Source: Actibacterium ureilyticum
GTDB lineage: Bacteria; Pseudomonadota; Alphaproteobacteria; Rhodobacterales; Rhodobacteraceae
Direction: 5' to 3'
Assembly (NCBI RefSeq): GCF_002285435.1
Contig: NZ_NSBT01000018.1
Coordinates: 248,001 to 312,000 of the forward strand
Length of the DNA stretch: 64,000 nucleotides
Part shown: one piece after another, positions 52,730-60,508 of the stretch
Position numbering within the stretch: the first letter of the stretch is position 1
Layout: each line of letters begins with the position of its first letter
Program-made: the position numbers and the translations under genes
Notes under the pieces: model-generated
Databases searched by the model: none
What the model was told of the DNA's origin: nothing
Seen by the model: only the letters and a program-made list of their open reading frames with translations

Positions 52730-53242
52730 TCATGCTTCTGCGAAGGTCGACAACCGGATTTCCATGGCAGCTTTGGACACTTGGAACCGCGCCGCAAGGC
52801 TTTCTATCGTTGCCTCTGTGACTACGCCGCCAAATTCGTCGCGAAGCACCTGTTCGACAAGTGCCATCGGCATAACAATGTCCGCCGCCAGCCGATTGGC
52901 TTCATACTCAATGCGCTCAGGCTCCCCAGAGCGATACAGGACGTTGTCCTTGATCCCGTCCGGCGAGCTGTCAATGACCGCCTTGTGCAGGAAGAAATGG
53001 GACAATTCATGTGCGATGGTGAACCTCTGGCGCTCGCGCGCCTCGTGCCGGTTCACGCGAATAGTGTAGTGACCATCTTCCTTCATGATTTGACCGGAAA
53101 CACCAGTGCTCATGCTGGACACCTTGATAGAAACGCCCAGCTCCTTTGCGAGTTGCCCGAGCTTTACAGGGTATTCTGCAAGATGCCGTTCAAGGATTTC
53201 CTTGGCAGGTCCTTCAATTCGCTTGTACTCACGTGAAGTCAT
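52730..53242 (-). CDS. ImmA/IrrE-family metallopeptidase
   Basis: The 170-aa product has the ImmA/IrrE zinc site HELSH (about residues 78-82) with a second-site region IEYEANRLAADIVMPMALVE containing the third ligand Glu. ImmA/IrrE proteases cut repressors or regulators, often a helix-turn-helix protein, in response to DNA damage or phage. The usual partner is an XRE protein; one is encoded at 53799-54017 just upstream. The middle position in an operon with a membrane protein and a beta protein is unusual. Confidence 0.88.
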   Translation of the reverse strand: MTSREYKRIEGPAKEILERHLAEYPVKLGQLAKELGVSIKVSSMSTGVSGQIMKEDGHYTIRVNRHEARERQRFTIAHELSHFFLHKAVIDSSPDGIKDNVLYRSGEPERIEYEANRLAADIVMPMALVEQVLRDEFGGVVTEATIESLAARFQVSKAAMEIRLSTFAEA

Positions 53243-53253
53243 AGTTCTCCCTC

Positions 53254-53655
53254 CTAGCGGTTGCCAGTGTCGTCTGGATCAAAGTCTTCATCTAGCTCAC
53301 CACGCGGCCCTTGCCCGAATGCAATTTCGTCAATGCGTGCCTTGATCGCGTCATCCGACAGCTTCTCATTGACCAGTTCGTTTACTCGCTCGCTGGCGAT
53401 CTTCCGGGCTTCGTCCTTGATCCCGCCAAACGTGAAAAAGGCAACAACCCCGATCCCGATTGCGACCGCAGCCAGCACAGCCGTAACCGCAGTCATCATC
53501 GCGGACATAAAGCCGAGATATGTAGGCATTGCGATTGCGGGTTCTTGCATGGTGCCGGGCAGTCCGTCGACTGCATCAACGACACCAAGTGACAAGAGTA
53601 GATAGCAAAGAACCGCACCACCAACGATGCAACTCACATAACCTACCGCCTTCAT
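53254..53655 (-). CDS. Small two-helix membrane protein
   Basis: The 133-aa product has two hydrophobic helices (about residues 5-25 and 45-78), followed by a charged helical tail (KDEARKIASERVNELVNEKLSDDAIKARIDEI) and an acidic end. I do not recognise a family. It starts the operon with the ImmA/IrrE protease (11-nt gap) and beta protein. It could be an effector that damages the membrane or a sensor; both are guesses. Confidence 0.65.
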   Translation of the reverse strand: MKAVGYVSCIVGGAVLCYLLLSLGVVDAVDGLPGTMQEPAIAMPTYLGFMSAMMTAVTAVLAAVAIGIGVVAFFTFGGIKDEARKIASERVNELVNEKLSDDAIKARIDEIAFGQGPRGELDEDFDPDDTGNR

Positions 53656-53701
53656 CGCTCCGCTTTGACCTGTACAGGCAATCTACACTCCGCCTCATGT
53701 T

Positions 53702-53730
53702 GTTCTTTTTTTGTTCCTGTCAAGAGGAAC
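53702..53730 (-). promoter_or_regulatory. SOS-like box and operator before the protease operon
   Basis: GTTCTTTTTTTGTTC (53702-53716) is an exact GTTC-N7-GTTC, the alphaproteobacterial LexA pattern. It overlaps the dyad GTTCCT-N6-AGGAAC (53713-53730), which on the minus strand contains a TTGACA -35 hexamer. The sites end 47 bp before the membrane-protein ATG. No good -10 element is visible. Confidence 0.5.
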
Positions 53731-53798
53731 TTTTTGTATTGTGACAGTTTCAAGCTGATTTGGCTAGTATTCGGCAATACCTTTCTCGGGCGTGCTCG

Positions 53799-54017
53799 CT
53801 ATCTCTGGATAAACAGCTCCGCCGCAGGAACCTCAAGCGCCTCAGCTATCCTCAGGATCGTCTTGAGGCCCGGATTCCGCTCCCCACGCTCGATGCCGCC
53901 GATATAGGTTCGGTCAAGCTCTACGGTCAGGGCAAACCCTTCCTGTGAATAGCCCTGTGCCTTGCGCAGCTCGCGCAAGCGCTTCCCGAAATCCTCGACT
54001 GTAAACGTGCGCTCCAT
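53799..54017 (-). CDS. Small XRE-family regulator
   Basis: The 72-aa product is a single XRE helix-turn-helix ([60 protein letters not shown]), close in shape to restriction-modification controller proteins. The ATG at 54017 is chosen; an earlier TTG is possible. It lies upstream of the membrane/protease/beta operon on the same strand, with operator-like repeats in the 143-bp gap between. It could be the protease's substrate. A link to the restriction system 4 kb away is possible but less likely. Confidence 0.8.
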   Translation of the reverse strand: MERTFTVEDFGKRLRELRKAQGYSQEGFALTVELDRTYIGGIERGERNPGLKTILRIAEALEVPAAELFIQR

Positions 54018-54092
54018 ACCGCTGTAGCGCAAAAAAGGTGTTTAATCGTCCACGGACTAATCGTATCATTTTGAGTGACAGAGGAGATTTCG

Positions 54093-54935
54093 ATGAGTTT
54101 CGTACGATTTGCCCGCCAGTTGTTCATGGCTTCGCTGATTTCCGGTGCAGCCGCCGCCTACGCCCGAGACAGCCTGACCGAAACGCTGACGCCGGAGCCG
54201 CGCCCTTACCCCTACGCGATCCTCGACATTCAGCCGGGGGCCGAGGCGATGGATGCAGCCAGCATGTTCGGCGAACGGATGATGCTGATCCTCGTGCCAG
54301 AGCAGGTCGCGCTGCGGGTCGAGAATGGCGAGGGGCGCGTCTTTGCGCTGACCTTCGACCAGAAGCTGGTGACGCAAGGCGTGGGGCTGCACACACGCAT
54401 GGGCCGCGATCCCTATGCCGAGATCAGCGCCACGCTGGCCACCGAGGCCATGGGAGGGCGGGTGCTGCAAATCCGGCGCACAATCCGCGAGCCGAACGAG
54501 AACCTGCCAGAGCCTGCCGCGCTGATCGCGCAGTTGGAAGAGCGCTATGGCTCGCCCTCAAAGCGCGACGGGAGCAGCGCAACATGGGCTTGGGGCGAAG
54601 AGGGTTTCATCCCCGATCTCGACGGCCAGCCGCTGCATGAGATCACCACCGTCAGCCAGTTTGGGTCGCGCAAGACGATCCAGTATCGACCCTGCTCAAC
54701 GGGCTTCAGTGCCGATGCCGAATACCGTTTTCGCCATCACCGTGAAACGCCGATCATGCCGGGTTGCACGGCGCTGTTCACGGTTGGGGTTAGCGGCGGC
54801 GCGCAGCTCTCGACCGTCAGCTTTTCGCTGACCGATTTCGATCTGATCCGCCAGCATGTCGCCGAGGTGGATCGTCAAATACTCGAAGCCTTGACCACCG
54901 ACGCGCCGGTCGCGCCCGCCGATATGGACCTGTGA
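54093..54935 (+). CDS. Secreted protein of unknown function
   Basis: The 280-aa product has a signal peptide (about residues 1-23, cleavage near AYA-RDS) and no membrane helix after it. Two halves rich in beta strand can be seen; two Cys residues (RPCSTGF, MPGCTAL) may pair. I do not recognise a family. The ATG at 54093 follows GAGGAG, while an ATG at 54075 in frame would give a poorer signal. The next two small genes follow within a few bases, so the three may be one cassette. Confidence 0.7.
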   Translation: MSFVRFARQLFMASLISGAAAAYARDSLTETLTPEPRPYPYAILDIQPGAEAMDAASMFGERMMLILVPEQVALRVENGEGRVFALTFDQKLVTQGVGLHTRMGRDPYAEISATLATEAMGGRVLQIRRTIREPNENLPEPAALIAQLEERYGSPSKRDGSSATWAWGEEGFIPDLDGQPLHEITTVSQFGSRKTIQYRPCSTGFSADAEYRFRHHRETPIMPGCTALFTVGVSGGAQLSTVSFSLTDFDLIRQHVAEVDRQILEALTTDAPVAPADMDL

Positions 54936-54939
54936 CGCC

Positions 54940-55236
54940 ATGACCGAAACAGCACCAGAAATCCAAACCTGCCCGTTTTGCTACACCGAGATGGACGCTC
55001 GGGCAGATGTTTGCCCCAGTTGCCAGGCAACCAAGGACACGACACCCGAATGGGCCAAGCGCTTTGACATCTACAAGACCGGCGTAATCGCGGTCATCAT
55101 CGGTCTGGGCCTGATGTTTATTGACGGCAAAGGCATCTTGTGGTGGGGGTCCCCTTTCGTTCTGATCGGAGGATTCTTCCTATTCAGGGCGCATAAATTC
55201 GACGTCTCCGAAGTGCTTTGGCACCGCAAGGAATAG
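54940..55236 (+). CDS. Zinc-ribbon membrane protein
   Basis: The 98-aa product has an N-terminal double-CxxC zinc ribbon (CPFCYTEMDARADVCPSCQ, about residues 12-30) and two membrane helices (about 48-63 and 67-83). It begins 4 nt after the secreted-protein stop. Short zinc-ribbon/two-helix proteins are common in islands and their role is not known. Confidence 0.7.
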   Translation: MTETAPEIQTCPFCYTEMDARADVCPSCQATKDTTPEWAKRFDIYKTGVIAVIIGLGLMFIDGKGILWWGSPFVLIGGFFLFRAHKFDVSEVLWHRKE

Positions 55237-55246
55237 GAAGGCCGCC

Positions 55247-55426
55247 ATGGAAAGACACTGGATCGACAGCCTCCAGCACCAAGCCGACCGCAAGGAACTG
55301 GCCGACCTCTGCGGGCGCAACCGCACCCCGGCAGAAGACGCTTGGCTTGAGGAGCTGAAGGCGCGGGTGCGCGAATGGGCGCGGCTCAATCAGGCCGCCG
55401 AGGATTTCGTGAACGGCGCGCCATAG
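55247..55426 (+). CDS. Short hypothetical protein
   Basis: A 59-aa open frame follows the zinc-ribbon gene by 10 nt, with AGGAAGG as ribosome site. The product is charged and helical (DRKELADLCGRNRTPAEDAW, LEELKARVREWARLNQAAED) with no family match known to me. Its spacing and site make it a likely third gene of this cassette. Confidence 0.5.
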   Translation: MERHWIDSLQHQADRKELADLCGRNRTPAEDAWLEELKARVREWARLNQAAEDFVNGAP

Positions 55427-55608
55427 GCAACTGGCCAAAACGGCGCAAATCAGCTATGTCGCCCGCATGATCACAGTACGCGCACATATCACCCTGAATT
55501 AGCGCCCGCGAGACAAGGCGGGCGGCTTCGAGCTGTTCGCCGATAGATGATCCCCATCACCGCAACGCCTCTGACGCCGCCGCCACCTGGCATGACGGAG
55601 GCAAGGAC
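55427..55608. other. Spacer without a supported gene
   Basis: This 182-bp gap holds an 11-codon open frame (55468-55503) and a GCCCGC-N8-GCGGGC dyad (55504-55523) without a T-run. Neither is strong enough to call. The ribosome site of the next gene (GGAGGCAAGGAC) lies at its end. Confidence 0.3.
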
Positions 55609-56175
55609 ATGACCAACTGGTATACGGCAGACACCCATTTCGGGCATGAGAACGTCATCGCGCTGTGCGGGCGGCCCTTTCACAATGCCGGTCATATGGA
55701 CACCGTGTTGATCGAGAATCTTTGGTCCAAGGTCCGTCCCGAGGATGATCTTTGGATCATCGGTGACTTTGCCTTCGGGCCGAAGGCCAAAATGGCAAGC
55801 TATCTGGAACCCCTTTTCGGGCAGCTTCCGGGCGCGCGCAAACATCTGGTGATTGGCAATCACGATCTGGAACCGACACTGGCCTTGCCCTGGAACAGCA
55901 TTTCGCATCTGGCCGAGGTCAAGGATGGCCCCGGCGACCAGGCGCATACGCTGTGCCATTATCCCATGATCACCTGGAACCGCGCGCGGCGCGGTGCGCT
56001 TCAGATATTCGGTCACGTCCATGGGCAATGGAAAGGGTGGCGCAACAGCGTCAACGTGGGCGTCGATGTCTGGGATTTCATGCCTGTTCGGTTTGAGGAA
56101 ATTGCCAGACGCGCCAAAACCCTGCCCGTGAACAGGCATTGGGCGGATGTCGAGCATAAACCAATGGAGTTTTGA
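55609..56175 (+). CDS. Metallophosphoesterase 1
   Basis: The 188-aa product is a calcineurin-like phosphoesterase: DTHFGH at the start, IIGDFAFG, VIGNHD (GNHD box), CHYPMITWN and GHVHGQW supply the two-metal site. The substrate is unknown; relatives act on cyclic nucleotides, diadenosine compounds or nucleic-acid ends. It is the first gene of a tight run with a HAD hydrolase (1 nt after its stop) and a second metallophosphoesterase. Confidence 0.88.
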   Translation: MTNWYTADTHFGHENVIALCGRPFHNAGHMDTVLIENLWSKVRPEDDLWIIGDFAFGPKAKMASYLEPLFGQLPGARKHLVIGNHDLEPTLALPWNSISHLAEVKDGPGDQAHTLCHYPMITWNRARRGALQIFGHVHGQWKGWRNSVNVGVDVWDFMPVRFEEIARRAKTLPVNRHWADVEHKPMEF

Positions 56176-56176
56176 G

Positions 56177-56779
56177 ATGCTACAAACCGGTCAAACCATC
56201 GCCGGTCATCGAAGAATCAAGGCGATCTGCTTTGATGCTTTTGGCACCGTTGTTGAAATCACCGACAAGCGCAAACCCTATCGCCCCCTGATTGACGGGC
56301 TGAACCCTGCCGCCGCGCAGGCGCTGCGCGACAGGCTCATGCGCGAAGACCGGGCGCTGCAAAGCTGGGGTGCGGCACTTGGTGTTGACCTACCCGAGGG
56401 ACAGCTTGATCAGGTGGCGTCCGAAATTGCCGCGGAATTGCTATCGGTGCGCCTGCGCCCCGGCATTGACGCGATCTGGGCAGATCTGCGCGCCCAAGGG
56501 GTCAAGATTGCAATATGCTCCAACCTGGCCACGCCCTATGGAGCCGTCTTGCGCGATCTGCTGCCAGACCCGCCCGACGCTATGATCCTGTCCTATCAGG
56601 TGGGGTTCTTAAAACCGGAGCCAGAAATATACGGCTGTGTGGCCAAGGCGCTTGGACTGGAACGCGCGGAAATTCTCTTTATCGGTGACACCCCGTCTGC
56701 CGATGTGGAGGGGCCAAAAGCTGCCGGAATGCAGGCGATGCCGATCCACGCCTTCGAAGCCGACATGACCAAAGGATGA
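56177..56779 (+). CDS. HAD-family hydrolase
   Basis: The 200-aa product is a haloacid dehalogenase-like phosphatase: motif I CFDAFGTVVE with the nucleophilic Asp, motif II ICSNLATPYG, LKPEPEIYG with the Lys, and FIGDTPSADVEGPKAAGM as motif IV. I chose the ATG at 56177, one base after the phosphoesterase stop; the longer open frame upstream would overlap that gene. Its position between two phosphoesterases suggests joint action on one substrate. Confidence 0.88.
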   Translation: MLQTGQTIAGHRRIKAICFDAFGTVVEITDKRKPYRPLIDGLNPAAAQALRDRLMREDRALQSWGAALGVDLPEGQLDQVASEIAAELLSVRLRPGIDAIWADLRAQGVKIAICSNLATPYGAVLRDLLPDPPDAMILSYQVGFLKPEPEIYGCVAKALGLERAEILFIGDTPSADVEGPKAAGMQAMPIHAFEADMTKG

Positions 56780-56785
56780 CCCCAA

Positions 56786-57589
56786 ATGACCCGATTTCTT
56801 GTCTGGAGTGACCTGCATGATGAATTCTGGGGCGGCTTCGACCTGCCCGACCTGTCCGCGCCAGTGGACGGGGTTCTGATCGCGGGCGATACCCAAACGA
56901 TGGGTCGTCATCTGGATATCCCGGCACACGCCGCACGCAAATACGGCTGCCCGGTCGTGGTGATCTGGGGCAACCACGAACCCTACGGCTCGATCTGGTC
57001 GGAGCTTCTGGCCAACGAGGAACGCCAGCTTGCCGTGCTGCGCGCCGAAGGCCTCGACATCCGCGTCCTGCATGGCGAAACCACCGAGATCGCTGGCGTA
57101 CGCATCATCGGCGCGCCGCTCTGGACGGACTTGAAGCTCTTCCCCGAACTGGAGGGCCTCGCATGGGGCATGGTCGGGGATTGCCTGATGGATTATCAGC
57201 GGATCGGCGTCACACCCAGGCGCATGTTCTGCGTGCGCACGATGCTGGACCATCATGCGCTGGACAAAGCGGCGATCTGGGACGCTCTACGCCAGCCCCA
57301 TGACGGACCAACCATCGTCATGACCCACCACATCCCGGTGCGCCAGCTCGTCCACCCCGCCCGCGAAGTCGGCAATGACAACAAACGCGCCCTTTGTGCC
57401 GGATTCGCCAGCGACCTATGGGGCGAGATCAAGGGCTTCGACATCCACACCTGGATCTGCGGCCACAGCCACGACAATGAGACGTGGACCGGCAGAGGCA
57501 AGCACGGCCCAATCCGCTTCGTCATGAACGGACGCGGATATCCGGGCGAAGAGGTCGAGTTCGATCCGGCCTTTGTGCTGGAGGCCTGA
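56786..57589 (+). CDS. Metallophosphoesterase 2
   Basis: The 267-aa product has the phosphoesterase metal motifs SDLHDEFWG, IAGDTQTMG, WGNHEPYG (GNHE box), MTHHIPVRQL and CGHSHDNETW. It is unlike the first phosphoesterase in length and sequence, so the two are not a recent duplication. It begins 6 nt after the HAD gene. Its 3' end is 21 bp from the converging restriction enzyme gene. Confidence 0.88.
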   Translation: MTRFLVWSDLHDEFWGGFDLPDLSAPVDGVLIAGDTQTMGRHLDIPAHAARKYGCPVVVIWGNHEPYGSIWSELLANEERQLAVLRAEGLDIRVLHGETTEIAGVRIIGAPLWTDLKLFPELEGLAWGMVGDCLMDYQRIGVTPRRMFCVRTMLDHHALDKAAIWDALRQPHDGPTIVMTHHIPVRQLVHPAREVGNDNKRALCAGFASDLWGEIKGFDIHTWICGHSHDNETWTGRGKHGPIRFVMNGRGYPGEEVEFDPAFVLEA

Positions 57590-57610
57590 GCGTGGCAGTA
57601 TAGACGGGCG

Positions 57611-58528
57611 TTACTCGCTGGTAGCGCTCCCGAGCGCCCGCAGGATCGCGTCGCGGTAGACGTTCTCTACAGGCAGCGTCACATTGTTAAAGGCTTCCTG
57701 TACCTTGTAGACCGTAGTTGAATGATTGAGCGTGTTTTTCAGCGGAACCAAACTTTCGGGGGCAGGCTTGTCCGGCATGTCATAGTCGTACACTGCGAAG
57801 GTGATCGACGCGGGCTGAAGCGCATATCGGATCAGGCCTTCCTGACCACCCAGCCGTTCCATGATCCGTTCGAAAACCGGCGCAGGACACACAAAGAACA
57901 GGCCACTGCGGCACAGTTCCTCACGTTGCAGAATCTGCCCTTTATAAATCAACTGCGGCAGGATGCGTTTGGCGACATTTTCCCAGTTCAGCCCGGCCGT
58001 TGTTTTCTCAATCGAGCGATCCGCCTTGAGTGCATCATAGCCTGGACGATATGTGCCGGTCGTATCAATCGTCTGCACCTCAACCGCCACAAACTCGATC
58101 AATTCGCCTTGGTTGCTGAGTTTTGCCAGCACCCAATCGACAAAGTAGCCGCCCTTTTTCGACTTTTGCGGCAGGCGGAGTTCGCCTCCCCAGCCCTTGC
58201 CGAAAACGGCCACACATTCTTCCTGATGATCAATGGAGTGCTTTACGGCATCGCGCCCCGCAACCAACTTTAGGTTGGAACCAAATACGCGGTCGGCAAT
58301 ATCGGACAAAATTCGGTAGTCGTCGGCATATAGGCGGATCGGACAGCAGATCACCGGCTCGCTCGTGATAGGTTTGATCGCGCAAACGCCCGACACCACC
58401 CCATCGTTAAAGCTTTTCTGACAGGTGTCCCCGCTGATTGGGCAGGTTTCCGTATCCGCAGCACGCTTCGCAACGTCGGACGTATCATCGGCACGATACC
58501 CAAAGAACTCGAAAATTGTTGCGGCCAT
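57611..58528 (-). CDS. NotI-like restriction endonuclease
   Basis: The 305-aa product has a Cys cluster at its start (about C29, C36, C49 and C61/C62, ETCPISGDTC to VICCPIRL), as in NotI, where such a site holds iron. A PD-(D/E)xK-type core follows (FVDWVL, FVAVEVQTIDTTG), also as in NotI. The NotI family is my best match from memory. The gene starts 3 bp after the methyltransferase stop on the same strand. Recognition sequence is unknown; GCGGCCGC would be the first guess. Confidence 0.72.
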   Translation of the reverse strand: MAATIFEFFGYRADDTSDVAKRAADTETCPISGDTCQKSFNDGVVSGVCAIKPITSEPVICCPIRLYADDYRILSDIADRVFGSNLKLVAGRDAVKHSIDHQEECVAVFGKGWGGELRLPQKSKKGGYFVDWVLAKLSNQGELIEFVAVEVQTIDTTGTYRPGYDALKADRSIEKTTAGLNWENVAKRILPQLIYKGQILQREELCRSGLFFVCPAPVFERIMERLGGQEGLIRYALQPASITFAVYDYDMPDKPAPESLVPLKNTLNHSTTVYKVQEAFNNVTLPVENVYRDAILRALGSATSE

Positions 58529-58531
58529 TTG

Positions 58532-59743
58532 TTACGAAACCTTCCGCGCGCGTCCACGCAATTCCTCAAGGACACCACGGATCGACCGCCCAATCGCAGC
58601 GGCCAATAGCGACGGAACAGCATTTCCAACCTGCTCGTACTGTTCGACGCGCGAACCAACGAAGCGGTAGGTATCTGGGAAAGTCTGAATCCGCGCCGCC
58701 TCTCTGACAGTGAAGCAACGATCTTGCTCATAGTGGAAATAGGCGCCCCAATGAGGATCACATTTCGTCAGAATGGTCGATGCAAGGCCATCTGGCGCAA
58801 CCCGACCGTATCGCTTGGTATGATCAGAACGGCGCGCCCGTTTCATGCCTTTCGGCAGCAGATCCTCGGGGATGTCTGTCCAGTTTCCCCCAGGCGGGAT
58901 GAACGACATGCGCTTGATGTTGATTTCTCCAAGGCGCGGGGCCTCGTGGTTCAGGACACCTTTACTCCCGTTTCTCATGGCAGCCTGAAAATCATTCTGC
59001 GCCTTGGTCTTGTAGTCTTTGCGTTTCGCCCCGGTTTCCCCGTTCAAGAGAACGGGAAGATCATCAATCGCATCACGAACACTCACGAAAGAGGGCAGTT
59101 CCAGGTTGGTTGGAAGAGCCACGATGTTCTTGCCCTCGAAGTTCGAGGTGAAATTCACCCGGAGAGGCGCATTGCGAACGGGTTCGGGGAAGGCGCTAAG
59201 AGGATCTGCCTCATCCCCACGGATGCCGATGATCACAGTCCGCCACCGGGTTTGCGGCACGCCGAAATGCGGCGCGTAGAGGATTTTCACATCCGCTCTG
59301 TATCCGTGCTGACCCAATGCCTGCAAGATTGCCTGCAAGGTGCCTCCACCTTCGAACGAGACAAGACCGGGGACATTTTCGATCAGGACCGCCTTTGGCT
59401 CAAACTCATCGACAAAGCGCAAGAATTCGAGAAAGAGGCTGTTCCGTTCATCGTCCAACGACCGTTTGGGCGCGTTGATCGAGAAGCCCTGACAGGGCGG
59501 GCCACCGGCCACAAGATCCAGCTCCCCCTTTTGCAGCCCCAACCGACGACGTACATCACCAGCATCAACTAAGCGAATATCTCTCGACTCAACGATGGTC
59601 TCAGGATGGTTCAGAGCATAAGTCTCGGCGTGACGTGCTACGATTTCGTTTGCATACAAAGACTTGAAGCCCGAAACGCGCAGCCCTTCAGAAAGCCCAC
59701 CGGCACCTGAAAACAAGTCGATAGATGTAAATTGAGCTGCCAA
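58532..59743 (-). CDS. DNA (cytosine-5) methyltransferase
   Basis: The 403-aa product has the C5-methylase motifs in order: I DLFSGAGGLSEG, IV GGPPCQGFS (catalytic Cys about 84), VI ENVPG (about 122-126), VIII QTRWRTV and IX/X RVEQYEQVGNAVP. It protects DNA against the nuclease encoded next to it. The start is a TTG at 59743 behind the strong site GAGGAGAGG; no ATG fits. A dyad 30 bp upstream may serve its control. Confidence 0.94.
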   Translation of the reverse strand: MAAQFTSIDLFSGAGGLSEGLRVSGFKSLYANEIVARHAETYALNHPETIVESRDIRLVDAGDVRRRLGLQKGELDLVAGGPPCQGFSINAPKRSLDDERNSLFLEFLRFVDEFEPKAVLIENVPGLVSFEGGGTLQAILQALGQHGYRADVKILYAPHFGVPQTRWRTVIIGIRGDEADPLSAFPEPVRNAPLRVNFTSNFEGKNIVALPTNLELPSFVSVRDAIDDLPVLLNGETGAKRKDYKTKAQNDFQAAMRNGSKGVLNHEAPRLGEINIKRMSFIPPGGNWTDIPEDLLPKGMKRARRSDHTKRYGRVAPDGLASTILTKCDPHWGAYFHYEQDRCFTVREAARIQTFPDTYRFVGSRVEQYEQVGNAVPSLLAAAIGRSIRGVLEELRGRARKVS

Positions 59744-59773
59744 GACGCCTCTCCTCTTTTTGCGAAGGCTCTA

Positions 59774-59794
59774 TCATGCTTAGCGATAGCATGA
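59774..59794. promoter_or_regulatory. Dyad upstream of the methyltransferase
   Basis: TCATGCT-N7-AGCATGA is a perfect 7-bp inverted repeat 30 bp before the methyltransferase start, with a CTATC/GATAG pair overlapping it. It may be an operator for timing of the restriction genes. The binding protein is not known. Confidence 0.45.
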
Positions 59795-59854
59795 AAGAAT
59801 CAACAATGTCTTCCCTGTTTGTTCTCTTGTGGAGACCATGCGCTACCAGGGTAT

Positions 59855-60508
59855 TCAATTTCTCACCACCCGAAACATCCGCCCGTTGTAGCGGGCGAGA
59901 TCCGACAGGCCGGGGGCGCTCCAGCGCGTGATGGTTTCGCCCTGTGGCACCACGATCACCACGCGGTTGCGGTAGGGGATCAGATCGAACCCGATTTTCT
60001 GGCGCAGCTCTGCAAAATGTTCCAGATCGGCGCGTGCTGCATCGCGGTCGGCACCAAGCTGCGCCAAATCGGCCCCCATCGTTTCGATCTCGGCGGTCAG
60101 CACGGCCTCACGGCTTGCCAGCCGATCTGCAAGAGCCTGCAAAGCAGCTTCGCCTTCGGCCCGTGCCTGGGCAATCTCCTGGGTGTTCTCGGCTCGGATA
60201 CGAGCGGCCTCGGTTCGTGCTTCATTGACCATGCGGCTGGCGACAGCCCCGGTGAGTGCCAGAACCAAAGCCGCGATGAGGGCGACCAAAACCACAGCAA
60301 CTGTCACCCGGCGGCGAAGGGCCGCGATCCTTCGGCTATCGGCTTCGACAGCCTCCGACAGGGTTTGCCGGGTGGCGTCCAGTTCCGCGAGTTTGCTCTG
60401 GGCCTCGGCCAACCCCTCCCTCAACTGCGCAAAATCATCCACAGCCGTGGTGCGGGCTTCAGCTTTTTGTCGCCGTATTTTTGCAAGACGTGCATCAAGT
60501 TCATTCAT
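59855..60508 (-). CDS. Coiled-coil membrane protein of the mobilization operon
   Basis: The 217-aa product has a coiled coil (EARTTAVDDFAQLREGLAEAQSKLAELDATRQTLSEAVEADSRRIAALRRR), one membrane helix (VTVAVVLVALIAALVLALTGAVA, about residues 68-90), another coiled coil and a small C-terminal domain. The ATG overlaps the relaxase stop (ATGA), so it is an accessory mobilization protein, perhaps linking the relaxosome to the membrane. That role is inferred. Confidence 0.7.
   Translation of the reverse strand: MNELDARLAKIRRQKAEARTTAVDDFAQLREGLAEAQSKLAELDATRQTLSEAVEADSRRIAALRRRVTVAVVLVALIAALVLALTGAVASRMVNEARTEAARIRAENTQEIAQARAEGEAALQALADRLASREAVLTAEIETMGADLAQLGADRDAARADLEHFAELRQKIGFDLIPYRNRVVIVVPQGETITRWSAPGLSDLARYNGRMFRVVRN

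Noticed and set aside
55468-55503. 11-codon leader-like frame followed by GCCCGC/GCGGGC dyad
   Set aside because: No repeated regulatory codon, no ribosome site and no T-run after the dyad; not enough for an attenuator.
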